In this document: positions 1 to 9,631 of the stretch, piece by piece
Layout: each line of letters opens with the position of its first letter
Position numbering within the stretch: position 1 is the first letter of the stretch
Source of the DNA: Piromyces finnis
Taxonomy: Eukaryota; Neocallimastigomycota; Neocallimastigomycetes; Neocallimastigales; Neocallimastigaceae
DNA: 64,000 nt
NCBI GenBank assembly: GCA_002104945.1
Contig: MCFH01000060.1
Coordinates: 124,001 to 188,000, forward strand
Reading direction: 5' to 3'
Program-made: the position numbers and the translations under genes
The notes under the pieces: generated by a model
Seen by the model: only the letters and a program-made list of their open reading frames with translations
Database searches by the model: none
What the model was told of the DNA's origin: nothing

Positions 1-598
1 ATCCATAGTTTTGGGTTAACATGTTTATGTTAGCAGTATTAGCATTATTATTAGTGTTAATATAACTATTATTCATTGTTTTCTTCTCGGCCTTTTCAGC
101 TCTTTCAGCCACTTTAAAAGCTTCTGTTAATGTTTCACATTCTGAAATAATAACCTGAGAGTGTGGATATACTCTCGTTTTAATAGCATTTAAATAATCT
201 TCTACAGATATCAACCTCATATAATCATGATCTAAATGATGGTATAATTTTAAATATCTATAGTTGAAATTTTTTATTGTTTCATTATCCCTAATTTTCA
301 GAAGTTTTAGGTTAGAACATTTTTCATTAGGAGTTATCTCTAAGTACTCTTCTATGGCTACTTGGATTTCTTTGAATTTTGGGTAATGCATTTCGTTGTT
401 TCTCCTTTTTACTAAAGAATTTAATACTTCTTTAATATCACAGTCAACAGCCTCCTTAGCCCATATAAAAATTCTTCTAGGCTCAGTTATGTCATAGATT
501 TCCATTATCCGAGAAAATTCTTCCATCCAACTATCCACATCCTTTCCATATTCATTTAACTGTGGGATAGCCCTTTGTAATTTTGATGCATCCATCAT
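1..598 (-). CDS. Gag protein of Ty3-like element X, C-terminus cut by window edge
   Basis: An uninterrupted minus-strand frame runs from two adjacent ATGs (596-598 and 593-595) to the window edge, about 199 codons. It begins MMDASKLQRAIPQLNEYGKD and has the look of a Ty3/gypsy capsid (helical, KxFNYRYxKLY-like stretch, then an Asn-rich tail). The product would be the structural capsid protein of virus-like particles. The matching primer site and LTR lie just upstream (741-758 and from 767), in the right order and orientation, so this is the 5' part of an element continuing left of the window. No zinc knuckle is visible yet; it would lie beyond position 1. Confidence 0.75.
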   Translation of the reverse strand, partial: MMDASKLQRAIPQLNEYGKDVDSWMEEFSRIMEIYDITEPRRIFIWAKEAVDCDIKEVLNSLVKRRNNEMHYPKFKEIQVAIEEYLEITPNEKCSNLKLLKIRDNETIKNFNYRYLKLYHHLDHDYMRLISVEDYLNAIKTRVYPHSQVIISECETLTEAFKVAERAEKAEKKTMNNSYINTNNNANTANINMLTQNYG

Positions 599-640
599 TT
601 TTTTTTTTTATTTATTTATTATTTATATATTTATATTTCC

Positions 641-683
641 TTTTTTTTTTTTTTTTTTTTTTTTTTATATATATATATATATA
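641..683. repeat. Poly(T) followed by (TA)n microsatellite
   Basis: About 26 T residues followed by alternating TA, in the untranslated leader of element X between its primer site and gag start. Confidence 0.9.
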
Positions 684-740
684 AGTTCTTCTAAATATTA
701 TTATTATCTTTTATTGTTTTTCATATTATTTTGTTTTGCT

Positions 741-758
741 CGTCCGGATTCTCCACCA
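741..758 (-). promoter_or_regulatory. Primer binding site of element X (tRNA type)
   Basis: On the minus strand TGGTGGAGAATCCGGACG begins with TGG, as expected for a site complementary to a tRNA 3' CCA end. It sits 8 nt from the presumed LTR edge and upstream of gag. A near copy occurs at 43651-43668. Confidence 0.7.
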
Positions 759-766
759 AAAATTTA

Positions 767-1322
767 TGGTACGTATTATTTAATAATACCATAAATTTAA
801 TTATTTATTTTATTTCCAGGAGTCGAACAAAAGGGATTTATACAAAATAATATATTCTAATAAAAGAATAAAAAAAATGATTATTTGTATATTTATTTAT
901 ATTATAACTAATAATTATTTTTTAGTGTTATTAATTATTTTGCTTTTACTTTTATTATTTTTAACAATTTATACACAAAGTATTTGAATATAAGAAAAAA
1001 AAAGGATTAAACATAAAAAAAAATCTTATTTGTAACTTTCTCTTTTATTTTATTAATAAAAATAATTTTAAGTACATTTATATATTTAATATAAAAAAAT
1101 ATTTTTAGTTAAAACAGATATAAAAATTCTCAATAATTAATTATATTTATCAAAGAACTCTCTTTTCTTAATAAAAGTGAATTTTTGTTATTTTTATATA
1201 AAATTTTTATAATATTTTATTGGTTATTCAATAATAGATTAAATTATTATTTTTCTTAAATAATTGCTAACCCTTAAAAATAACTATATAAATTTAATAT
1301 TTTTAACTATATAATTTTATCA
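767..1322 (-). repeat. Probable 5' LTR of element X
   Basis: In plus orientation it starts TGGTACG next to the primer-site spacer. The likely other edge is the TTTTATCA at 1315-1322, which resembles the ends of LTRs D and F. No second copy is in the window, so the right boundary is inferred. It would end about 21 nt upstream of the tRNA-Arg gene once element A is removed. Confidence 0.5.
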
Positions 1323-1333
1323 CGTATCAACAA

Positions 1334-2191
1334 TGCTACGGTTCAAATAAGATATCACAAAACACTTGAATAGTTATAAAAATAAAAATTTATTTAATTT
1401 TAATTTTTATTCATTTAATTTATTTTTGATTTTTCAATTTTTAGAATTTTTCTCAAAAATCCTCGTACTTTTTCCAACTATCCATTATTTGAAATTTAAT
1501 GGTTTTGGATAGCTAAGGATTTAAATTGATTTCATTCATAATATATGGATCATTCACTGTAACATATATTAATTAAATCCTTAATATATATTATGAATAA
1601 TCTCTTAATATTTGAATAGAAAAATTTTTAATTTATAATTAATAAAATTTTAATTTATGATATGTGTAACATTTTTGCATATCATATATTATATATTTAA
1701 TTATGACATATAATAAAATTATATTATTCAATTAATTATGCCCTTTTTTAGACATAAATAATAATTTTTCTGTCGAGGTATCTTCTGTTTTGTGTGTAAC
1801 AGTTGCCTCTTTTAGTAAAAATTATAATTAAATTCTATGTCATAATTTCAAATTATAAAATATTATACAATAAAGTTAATTAATAAAATAAACCTTAAAT
1901 AATAATAAAATACCTATAACTATTTTAATAATAAAATTTTGTAAAATTTATAAGTATAAAATATTATAAGTAATTATACTAATACTAATAATAAAGGTCT
2001 TAAATAACTATATACAAATAATATAACTATATAATAAAAATATTAATAATTACTAGAAAAATGTATAAAAATTATATATTATAATTTTTATATTTTAAAA
2101 ATAGAGTTAAACACTAGTAAGGAATATAAATAGTTGAAGGTTAATTCCTAAAATTCTAGCTAATTCAACTATTTATGTTCATTCCTTAACA
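1334..2191 (-). repeat. 3' LTR of element A
   Basis: 858 bp, starting TGCTACGG and ending CTTAACA in plus orientation (sense strand TGTTAAGG...GTAGCA). The same length and, by reading, almost the same sequence as 7510-8367, so insertion was recent. Confidence 0.95.
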
Positions 2192-2205
2192 GAATGCCCT
2201 TCGTT
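2192..2205 (-). promoter_or_regulatory. Polypurine tract of element A
   Basis: Minus-strand AACGAAGGGCATTC directly abuts the 3' LTR; the expected place for plus-strand priming of reverse transcription. The purine run is short, so this is positional evidence. Confidence 0.5.
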
Positions 2206-2215
2206 AAAACTCAAG

Positions 2216-2566
2216 CTACTCCGTTGCTGAGTTATATTTAACGACATTTTTGAAATGTACATTTCTGTTCATTAGTACTCCAGTTTCTGGGTCTGCTAAG
2301 ACTACTGTATTGAACTGTTTCTGGACCACTTTGAGAGGTCCTACAAAGTAAGGTTCCAATTTTGTTCTACTGAAGTTTCTTACCAAAACTAGGTCACCTA
2401 CTTTTATTTTCTTAGCTTGGTTCATACTTAATTTTTCTTCTCTTCTCATAGACCAATATTTATTAGCCGTCTTTACATTTTCAGCAGCTTCTAGGGTCCA
2501 TCGGTAGTGATTTATAAACTTTTCCAAAAGAATTTCATCGGAACTCTTGTTTTGATCTTTAGTGGG
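2216..2566 (-). pseudogene. Element A integrase C-terminal tail, out of frame with pol
   Basis: About 115 codons continuing the integrase: a GPL/GPY-like motif (EPYFVGPLKVV) and the ending NRNVHFKNVVKYNSATE. Alignment by eye with the element D tail shows that it belongs to the same protein as the upstream pol frame, which stops at 2559 after a single-base change of phase near GACCCAC. There is no natural ATG; it would be translated only if the frame were continuous. It has no chromodomain, unlike elements C and E. The break could be a real mutation or an assembly indel. Confidence 0.8.
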
Positions 2567-5500
2567 TCGGGACAGCTATATCAAAAGGTTGTTGGTCTTC
2601 CCTACCATAAACTAGCTCAAAACTTGAATGTTTCGTAGCCGTATTCTTTGTAGTTCTTAAGGCCCAAAGCGCGGAAGGTAGAACTTCATCCCAGTCTTTA
2701 TTTTCTTTCCCTAAAAGTCTTAAAAGTTTCCCAATTTCCTTATTTCGGTTTTCTGTTAATCCATTACTTTCAGGGTGGTAGGGAACTGTGAACTTCACAT
2801 ATACGTCATATAGGTCTAGAAATATCTTTGTCATATCTGAGGTAAATTGAGTTCCATTATCTGTAGTAATAACTTGTGGTACCCCATGTCTTGCAAACAC
2901 ATTTATTAAAAACTTTATCACGTCCAGAGAAGTAACAGTTTCCACCGCTTCGGCTTCTACCCATTTAGTAAAATAGTCAACTATGACTATTATATATTGT
3001 TTACTATTTCTTGTCTTAGGTAATGGCCCAATAATATCCAAACCTAGATGTACAAATGGTCCTTCCACTTTAGTAGCTTTGTCCTCAGTTGGTTCTGGAT
3101 AAGGTTGTGGTCTATTTACTTGACACTTCTCACACTTGCTAATAATTCTTTTAATATCCGCTATCATATCATTCCAATAATAATTTTTCTTTAACCTTTG
3201 ATAAGTCTTATAATAACCTTCATGACCTACGTTATGTGCTTGAAATATTAACTTTACTTTTTCTTCTACAGTAGATATTAGCCGACGTAAGTTATTACCA
3301 TCTACGAAATAGTCCTTCCCATCTATGGTAGTAAATTTTTCAGCTATAAACTCCTTAATAACTTTGGTTAATAACTCTTCATTATTAGTTTTATTAATTT
3401 TTGTTACCAGTATCTTTTTCTCCTCTTTATTCTTCATTCTTGATAATGCATCAGCTATAACATTATTCTTTCCTTTATCATATTGAATATCAATATCCAA
3501 CTGACTTACTGTAAGACACCATCTGTTGTGACGTGCACTATTTGGTTCCTTATTTTTAAATAAACCCAAAAGTGGTTTATGGTCCGTATAAACCATAGTA
3601 GTGTACGGGTTTCCTAAAATATAAGGTTTTAACTTACTCACGCAAAAGAATAACGCAGCACCTTCTAACTCTGTTATTCCATAGTTCTTCTCCGCTTTAC
3701 TAAGACTTCGACTAATATAATGTACAGGGTGTTCTATTTTGTTAGTTTCATCTTCTTGTAATAAAACACCACCCACTCCTTCATACGACGCGTCCGTACG
3801 TATGATAAAAGGCTTATCAAATTCAGGAAACTTTAAAATGGGAGCGTTTATCAGTTTTTCTTTTAATACTTTAAATGCTTTTTCATGTTTTTCTTCCCAT
3901 TTATATCGTACATTTTTCTTTAATAACTCACATAAGGGCGCGGTTACTTGAGAATAATTAGGAATAAAATTTCGATAATATCCTACTGCACCCAAAAACG
4001 AACGTAACTCATGAATATTTCCTGGAGCTTCCCACTTCCTTATGGCTTCTATTTTACTTTCCAAAGGACTCAAACCTTTAGTAGATAACCTGTGACCTAA
4101 TACATTTACTTCTTCCTTCATAAAACTACATTTCTCAAGATTTATTTTTAATTCATTTTCTTTCAATATTTCAAATACTCTCTTAATATGTTCCATGTGT
4201 TCTTCCACACTCTTGGAATATATGAGTACATCATCAATAAAATTATATACACAATTTCCTATTAAAGGAAATAATATCTTATTCATTTCCCTCTGAAAAG
4301 TTGCTGGTGCATTAGTTAACCCAAACGGCATGACCTTAAACTGATAGTTACCAAACTTGGTAGTAAAACTAGTAACCTCAGTGCTTTCCTCATGCATAGA
4401 AATTTGATGATAACCTGAATATAAGTCCATAGTAGTGAATATTTTGGCTCCGTTCAGACTATCAAATATTTCATCAATATAGGGGAGTGAATAAGAGTCC
4501 TTTTCCGTGAGGTCGTTCACTCTCCTATAGTCCACACACATTCTCCACTTACCATTATGTTTTGGAACCAGAACTACAGGGGAGGACCATTCTGAATAGG
4601 ACGGCTCTATTAACTTTTTTTCTATTAGCTTAGTTAACTCTTCTTTTAGTATATCTGATTTAAATTTAGTTAACCTATAAGCTCTTTGTTTAACTGGTTT
4701 TACACCAGCCTTTAGATTTATTTTATGTGGTGATAATTTAGAAGGCGTTAATTCCTCAGAAGACGTCGCAATAATCTCTAAGTTTTCTTCCAAAAGTCGG
4801 AGTATTTCTTTCCGTTTATCTTTTGGTAAGGTGTTCAAGAATATCTCATTGTGTATATACTCCTGAGGTGGTAAACCTTCAATAGACTTCAAGCTTTTAG
4901 TATCTCCATCTGGTATCTTCTTAATAGTACATACCAATTTTCCTTCATTATAATATTGGTTATTGATAGGTACTATTTCTTCTACTACACCTCTTTCTTT
5001 CACTTGACATAAGCTCTTGGTTACTGGATTTATATATAATAAATTATCTACTTGAGTTTTATAATTTATTAACATATCATAGAACGGTTCTTCTTTTTCA
5101 AGTATTCTGAAGTCAACCACTAGTTCTACCTCTCCTATTCTAACTGGTATACGCACCACAGTACCCTCAGAGTATTCTTCATCAGTAGTAGCTAGTCGAA
5201 TACGTCCTTTGCTTATTCCTACCACTTCATATTCCTTTGGTAGTCTTTTGTAAAAAGAAGATGTAATAACATTTAAGTTACTACACGTATCCACCAGTAG
5301 TTTTCCTGGTATCCCATCCACAGTCGCATCCACCATTGCTATATCCTCTTCTGAAGCTTCATTATTCTTACTTATATAGTCATGGTTGATATTATTTAAT
5401 AAGGTTGTAGTAGCTACTATGTTATTTAATGCACCTGATACCTTGCTTTGTACTTTCTCTAACTTTAGTCCTTGGGAAAGTTGTGTTCTTATTTTTGGGC

Positions 5501-6194
5501 ATACATTAAATAACTGTCCATAAGTAATATCACATTTAGCTGTGTTTAAATCTTCAAAAATATCATAATCACTGGTATCACCTCTCATTTGGATATTACG
5601 TGTGACTTTCTCCTCTTTAGTTTTATCTTTTTCTTTATCTTTAGTCATTTTCAATAACGTCGGTAGAATATCTGTATTTTTCTTTTTAGCTTTTTCTACT
5701 TCTACTTTATCTTCCGTATCAATACTGACCTCCATATCTTCGTTTTCTTCTCTTTCGTCTTTATTTATGGGGGTTGGTGGTTTACTTCTTTGTTTTTCTC
5801 TGAGTCTTTTACTTTTCTCTTTTTCCTTGTTAATATTAGGTTGACTCAGAACAGACGTGTCAAGTTGGTTCTTGGGTTGTGATGGTGAACCTGATTCTAA
5901 ACTCTCATTACTGAGTTCACGTTCTTGTTGCTTCCTAGTAGCAGGGGTAACTATTGGTCTTGGGTCTTCTTTTAATGATTTTTGTACTCTTTTCTTGGAA
6001 GAGTCTTCTTCATCATTAGCTTTTCTTTTAGCTGCAGCAATAATTTTATCTTCAATAGAAGATATTTCTTCATTATCTGATAAGTCAGAATACTCAGAAT
6101 ATTCAGAGTACTCATTATTATCAACTGAACTGTTATTAAGTGAAGCTATTTTTGGATTACTGGGAGTGCTTCTTCTCCCACTATCTAATTTAAA
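2559..6194 (-). CDS. Pol polyprotein of element A (protease, RT, RNase H, integrase)
   Basis: The frame is open from the slippery heptamer at 6188-6194 down to 2559; an internal ATG lies at 5735, but entry is most likely by -1 frameshifting from gag. Counting from that ATG: aspartic protease near residue 149 (LLVDTCSNLN, with DTC in place of the usual DTG/DSG), reverse transcriptase with an FIDD active site near 500, RNase H near 645 (RTDASYEG), integrase zinc finger HH-CC from about 832, and catalytic D, D, E near 897, 955 and 990 (TDNGTQF). The first 150 codons upstream of the ATG are acidic/serine-rich linker. Makes cDNA from element RNA and inserts it into the genome. The frame ends early by a one-base shift before the integrase tail. 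Confidence 0.9.
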   Translation of the reverse strand, partial: FKLDSGRRSTPSNPKIASLNNSSVDNNEYSEYSEYSDLSDNEEISSIEDKIIAAAKRKANDEEDSSKKRVQKSLKEDPRPIVTPATRKQQERELSNESLESGSPSQPKNQLDTSVLSQPNINKEKEKSKRLREKQRSKPPTPINKDEREENEDMEVSIDTEDKVEVEKAKKKNTDILPTLLKMTKDKEKDKTKEEKVTRNIQMRGDTSDYDIFEDLNTAKCDITYGQLFNVCPKIRTQLSQGLKLEKVQSKVSGALNNIVATTTLLNNINHDYISKNNEASEEDIAMVDATVDGIPGKLLVDTCSNLNVITSSFYKRLPKEYEVVGISKGRIRLATTDEEYSEGTVVRIPVRIGEVELVVDFRILEKEEPFYDMLINYKTQVDNLLYINPVTKSLCQVKERGVVEEIVPINNQYYNEGKLVCTIKKIPDGDTKSLKSIEGLPPQEYIHNEIFLNTLPKDKRKEILRLLEENLEIIATSSEELTPSKLSPHKINLKAGVKPVKQRAYRLTKFKSDILKEELTKLIEKKLIEPSYSEWSSPVVLVPKHNGKWRMCVDYRRVNDLTEKDSYSLPYIDEIFDSLNGAKIFTTMDLYSGYHQISMHEESTEVTSFTTKFGNYQFKVMPFGLTNAPATFQREMNKILFPLIGNCVYNFIDDVLIYSKSVEEHMEHIKRVFEILKENELKINLEKCSFMKEEVNVLGHRLSTKGLSPLESKIEAIRKWEAPGNIHELRSFLGAVGYYRNFIPNYSQVTAPLCELLKKNVRYKWEEKHEKAFKVLKEKLINAPILKFPEFDKPFIIRTDASYEGVGGVLLQEDETNKIEHPVHYISRSLSKAEKNYGITELEGAALFFCVSKLKPYILGNPYTTMVYTDHKPLLGLFKNKEPNSARHNRWCLTVSQLDIDIQYDKGKNNVIADALSRMKNKEEKKILVTKINKTNNEELLTKVIKEFIAEKFTTIDGKDYFVDGNNLRRLISTVEEKVKLIFQAHNVGHEGYYKTYQRLKKNYYWNDMIADIKRIISKCEKCQVNRPQPYPEPTEDKATKVEGPFVHLGLDIIGPLPKTRNSKQYIIVIVDYFTKWVEAEAVETVTSLDVIKFLINVFARHGVPQVITTDNGTQFTSDMTKIFLDLYDVYVKFTVPYHPESNGLTENRNKEIGKLLRLLGKENKDWDEVLPSALWALRTTKNTATKHSSFELVYGREDQQPFDIAVPTH

Positions 6195-7105
6195 TGACCT
6201 TTTCTGGCCTTTTGTTTGTTTTCTTCTACTATGGCACTCAGTTTAGGACAATGATATTGAAAGTGTCCCTTCTCGTTGCAAAAGTAGCAAGTTTTGATAG
6301 TTAAGTTTCTCATTTTCTCCGTCAACTCATTCATAGGATCTTTCTTATCATTACCATAATTCGCTATTGTTGGCTTCTTGTTCCTTTCATAGCTATCTTC
6401 TTTTCTTTCATATTTATTTTTATATCTTTTATCAGAGTTAGAAGAGGTGGATACATCATAATTGTTAGCTTTATGACGATTTCTTAAATTTAGTCTGTCC
6501 CCATCTTCGGCAAGCTTGTAGGCTTCTGCTAAGGTAACTTCTTTTTCCCTACGCACATTTTCCCAGGCTTTATAGTTAGGCTCAATGGAATCTAAGTAAT
6601 CTTCAACATCTACTTTCCTTCTACGCTTCTTGTCTAGTTTGACATACAAGGAACGGTACCTTATGTTGAAGTCTTTTACTTTTTCATTCTTTTTGATTCG
6701 CATATCCCTAAGATCCTTGAGAAGTTCTATTTGATCTTCCTTTACTCCATAAAATTCTTCTAACATAGTGACTATCTTTTTAAGGGAAGGGTAGTGAGCT
6801 CTTCTCTTTCCTCTACCTTCATCTTCTTCATCACTATCTTCACTGTCTTCATCACTTTCGAAGTCCTTATTAGGATTCAACTCTTGAATAAGTTCATTTG
6901 GTGTTCCTGTAGTAGTAAACAAACAAGCTAGAAACACCATTTTTGGACTTTTAACATCTTGAAGCATAGTCCAATACTTTAATTGACTATACCAAGTCTT
7001 AATGTCCAAATTATCTTCGGTTAATCTAGTGACATGCTTTAATTCCTTCATTAATTTAGCAAAGTCAATAGATTTATCAGCTCCCGTACTCATTTTTATA
7101 TACAA
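6185..7105 (-). CDS. Gag polyprotein of element A
   Basis: 306 codons from ATG at 7105. The N-terminal two thirds is a helical capsid region (RSLYVKLDKKRRRKV preceded by an acidic patch near residues 85-95); a single CCHC zinc knuckle CYFCNEKGHFQYHC lies near residues 272-285, the RNA-binding nucleocapsid. It ends HLN-stop, where the codons form the slippery site to pol. Gag assembles the virus-like particle in the cytoplasm. The start is chosen as the first ATG after the leader and gives a capsid of ordinary length for Ty3-like elements. Confidence 0.9.
   Translation of the reverse strand: MYIKMSTGADKSIDFAKLMKELKHVTRLTEDNLDIKTWYSQLKYWTMLQDVKSPKMVFLACLFTTTGTPNELIQELNPNKDFESDEDSEDSDEEDEGRGKRRAHYPSLKKIVTMLEEFYGVKEDQIELLKDLRDMRIKKNEKVKDFNIRYRSLYVKLDKKRRRKVDVEDYLDSIEPNYKAWENVRREKEVTLAEAYKLAEDGDRLNLRNRHKANNYDVSTSSNSDKRYKNKYERKEDSYERNKKPTIANYGNDKKDPMNELTEKMRNLTIKTCYFCNEKGHFQYHCPKLSAIVEENKQKARKGHLN
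6188..6194 (-). promoter_or_regulatory. -1 ribosomal frameshift site of element A (TTTAAAT)
   Basis: Gag codons read CAT TTA AAT TAG. The heptamer T TTA AAT is a canonical X XXY YYZ slippery site, lies immediately before the gag stop, and slipping -1 gives TTT AAA TTA, exactly the pol frame, which is open from here. The equivalent site in element D is at 26233-26239. Confidence 0.8.
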
Positions 7106-7485
7106 GTTTTAAATAAAGATAAAAATACAATTTTACAATAATATTAAAGAATGAAACAAGTTTAAAAAAAAATAATTTTCTTTTATAAGAATTTAAAAGA
7201 ATGAATTACAACAATATTTGAAATATATTTAATTAACAACACTAATAATTATTCTCTTTAGTTAAACTAGTAATACCAATATAAAATACTTCCTTAACTG
7301 CACCAATTAACAATATTAATTTCTCTCTATTAACTATTTTAATTTGTGCCTTGAAGTATATAACTTTTTATTATACTAGTATAACCCTCTTTTGAATTAT
7401 TAACTATTTTAATTAAATAATAATACAAAAACAAATATAAAAGTAACTATAAAAATGTAGTGTGATATCAATATGTTATTATTAT

Positions 7486-7502
7486 CCCCGATATCTCCAC
7501 CA
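7486..7502 (-). promoter_or_regulatory. Primer binding site of element A (tRNA type)
   Basis: Minus-strand TGGTGGAGATATCGGGG, 7 nt from the 5' LTR edge; begins TGG like complements of tRNA 3' CCA. The primer would be a tRNA ending ATATCTCCACCA; its identity is not settled here. Positions 7106-7485 between it and gag are AT-rich leader with nothing else recognised. Confidence 0.75.
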
Positions 7503-7509
7503 TTAATTA

Positions 7510-8367
7510 TGCTACGGTTCAAATAAGATATCACAAAACACTTGAATAGTTATAAAAATAAAAATTTATTTAATTTTAATTTTTATTCATTTAATTTATT
7601 TTTGATTTTTCAATTTTTAGAATTTTTCTCAAAAATCCTCGTACTTTTTCCAACTATCCATTATTTGAAATTTAATGGTTTTGGATAGCTAAGGATTTAA
7701 ATTGATTTCATTCATAATATATGGATCATTCACTGTAACATATATTAATTAAATCCTTAATATATATTATGAATAATCTCTTAATATTTGAATAGAAAAA
7801 TTTTTAATTTATAATTAATAAAATTTTAATTTATGATATGTGTAACATTTTTGCATATCATATATTATATATTTAATTATGACATATAATAAAATTATAT
7901 TATTCAATTAATTATGCCCTTTTTTAGACATAAATAATAATTTTTCTGTCGAGGTATCTTCTGTTTTGTGTGTAACAGTTGCCTCTTTTAGTAAAAATTA
8001 TAATTAAATTCTATGTCATAATTTCAAATTATAAAATATTATACAATAAAGTTAATTAATAAAATAAACCTTAAATAATAATAAAATACCTATAACTATT
8101 TTAATAATAAAATTTTGTAAAATTTATAAGTATAAAATATTATAAGTAATTATACTAATACTAATAATAAAGGTCTTAAATAACTATATACAAATAATAT
8201 AACTATATAATAAAAATATTAATAATTACTAGAAAAATGTATAAAAATTATATATTATAATTTTTATATTTTAAAAATAGAGTTAAACACTAGTAAGGAA
8301 TATAAATAGTTGAAGGTTAATTCCTAAAATTCTAGCTAATTCAACTATTTATGTTCATTCCTTAACA
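7510..8367 (-). repeat. 5' LTR of element A
   Basis: 858-bp partner of 1334-2191 in the same orientation. Its outer end (8367) is followed by ACAA and then the tRNA-Arg upstream sequence. Confidence 0.95.
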
Positions 8368-8371
8368 ACAA

Positions 8372-8670
8372 ATCGAAAGTGGCTTGCGTAGCCTAATTGG
8401 ATAGGGCGTCAGACTTCTAATCTGAAGATTGCGGGTTCGAGTCCCGCCGTGAGTGTTTAATTTTTAAACATCATTTAATTTTTGTTAAAAATAAATTTAA
8501 AATACCTACATATTACTTCTTTTAAAATTTAATACTATGTCCTTAAATTTTATATACTTTTTTAAATATGGTTTATAAACAAAATCTTATAATAACTTCT
8601 TATATATTATTATTTTATAATAGTTTATATGTATATATTTGTATATATATTATAGTTTTATAGTAGAAAG
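8372..8670 (+). repeat. Duplicated tRNA-Arg locus, copy 1
   Basis: About 300 bp including the tRNA gene and 215 bp downstream, nearly identical to 43229-43530; similarity stops at GTAGAAAG in both. A short segmental duplication of one tRNA locus. Confidence 0.9.
8382..8455 (+). tRNA. tRNA-Arg (anticodon TCT), copy 1
   Basis: A full cloverleaf can be drawn: acceptor GCTTGCG/CGTGAGT, D arm GCC/GGC, anticodon stem TCAGA/TCTGA with loop CTTCTAA (anticodon TCT, arginine AGA codons), T arm GCGGG/CCCGC with TTCGAGT loop, discriminator G. A T5 Pol III terminator follows at 8461-8465. Compared with the copy at 43241 it has T for C at acceptor position 4, making a weaker G-U pair. It is preceded within 15 bp by the end of element A, whose insertion lies at the expected Pol III start; promoter boxes A and B are internal, so the gene may still work. 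Confidence 0.93.
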
Positions 8671-9212
8671 TCACAATAACATATATGGAAAAAATTTATT
8701 TTTTAAATTTTTATTAAAAAATTTCAAAGTATAAAATTTCTAATCTTTGAAATTATTAAATTTTTTTTAAAATTTTATTATTAAAAATTTTATTTTAAAT
8801 TTATTAACTCTTTACAATAATTATATTAATTATTAGTTTATAAAAATTAAATATTTTATAATTAAACAATAATTAATTAAAATTAAAAAATGTAATAATT
8901 AAAATTGTTCATGTATAAAAAGAACAAAAATTGACAAAAATTACGAAGCTTTAGCGTTAGTAATTTTTTAACTTAAAGTTAATAAAATTTATAAACTCCT
9001 ATAAAACCTAAAACTTTAAAAATTTTAATATTTTTAATAATTTAATATATGCTGATATTAAGTTATTGCTAAAATAAAAATATTATTTAATTTTCTTTAT
9101 ATAAATATTATTAACTTTACGCCTTCAATAGGAAAGCGTATTATATTTGTTATTTAATATAACTAGTGTGCTTACTACACTTTTCTTTAATAAAAAATCG
9201 CTTTTTGACAAA
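8671..9212. other. AT-rich spacer without recognised genes
   Basis: No ORF or repeat boundary seen. A small hairpin, TACGC/GCGTA with an inner CTTC/GGAA, lies at about 9118-9140. Confidence 0.6.
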
Positions 9213-9389
9213 CGACACTCGTTCAAATATACCTTAATTCTAAATAAGCTTAGAAAGTGGTATATTTGTGTGTAATTGAATGATTTATTTTTACTTGCTC
9301 ATTCTACAAGTTTATATAATTATTAAATATAATTTAAAGTTTTAAAAACACATCTTGTTTTTGTAACGAATACTAGAAATAACTAAATT

Positions 9390-9443
9390 GTCTTAGTGGT
9401 TAGTAGCTAAGACTTTGAGTCTGAATGACACTAGTTCGAGACC
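9390..9443 (+). other. tRNA-like / Pol III box A and B-like segment in LTR E
   Basis: Box A-like AGTGGTTAGTAGC and box B-like AGTTCGAGACC are spaced as in a tRNA gene, with two neat inverted repeats between (GTCTTAG/CTAAGAC and AGACT/AGTCT). No acceptor stem closes it, so it is not a tRNA gene. The same segment is in the 3' LTR. Confidence 0.5.
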
Positions 9444-9581
9444 TCATAGATACTATTTTAAAAAAAATTATAATTTTATTTTATTTTATTTTATTTTTAA
9501 ATTTTATTTTATATGAAGATTATTGATTGGTTAAGAATTTTAAGTTGAAAAATTTTATAAATTAATTTAAAAAATTTTTAG

Positions 9582-9631
9582 TATAAATACGAGTGAATTT
9601 TCCCAAATATTTTAAAGAATCGAGATTTTAT
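9582..9631 (+). promoter_or_regulatory. LTR E promoter TATA box and predicted RNA start / self-primer
   Basis: TATAAATA at 9582-9589; 40 nt after its first base GAGATTTTAT (9622-9631) is the exact reverse complement of the sequence that follows the LTR at 9801-9810. In Tf1-type elements the RNA 5' end folds back to prime at that site, so the RNA start is predicted at about 9621-9622. Confidence 0.65.

Larger units (their letters stand above)
1334..8367 (-). mobile_element. Element A: complete Ty3/gypsy-like LTR retrotransposon
   Basis: Two 858-bp LTRs (1334-2191 and 7510-8367) flank gag and pol on the minus strand. A 4-bp target duplication ACAA is seen at 1330-1333 and 8368-8371. The order in transcription sense is 5' LTR, tRNA-type primer site, gag, -1 slippery site, pol (protease, RT, RNase H, integrase), polypurine tract, 3' LTR. 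No chromodomain follows the integrase. The element stands 14 bp upstream of a tRNA-Arg gene. One frame break near the integrase end (about 2560-2575) makes this copy doubtful as an autonomous element unless the break is a sequence error. Confidence 0.93.

Noticed and set aside
5602-6246. Ser/Leu-rich plus-strand frames opposite element A pol
   Set aside because: Antisense shadows of the acidic/Lys/Ser-rich linker of pol; no independent signal.
9380-9450. A tRNA gene in LTR E
   Set aside because: D- and anticodon-like arms exist but no 7-bp acceptor stem closes and the T stem does not pair well; reported only as tRNA-like.
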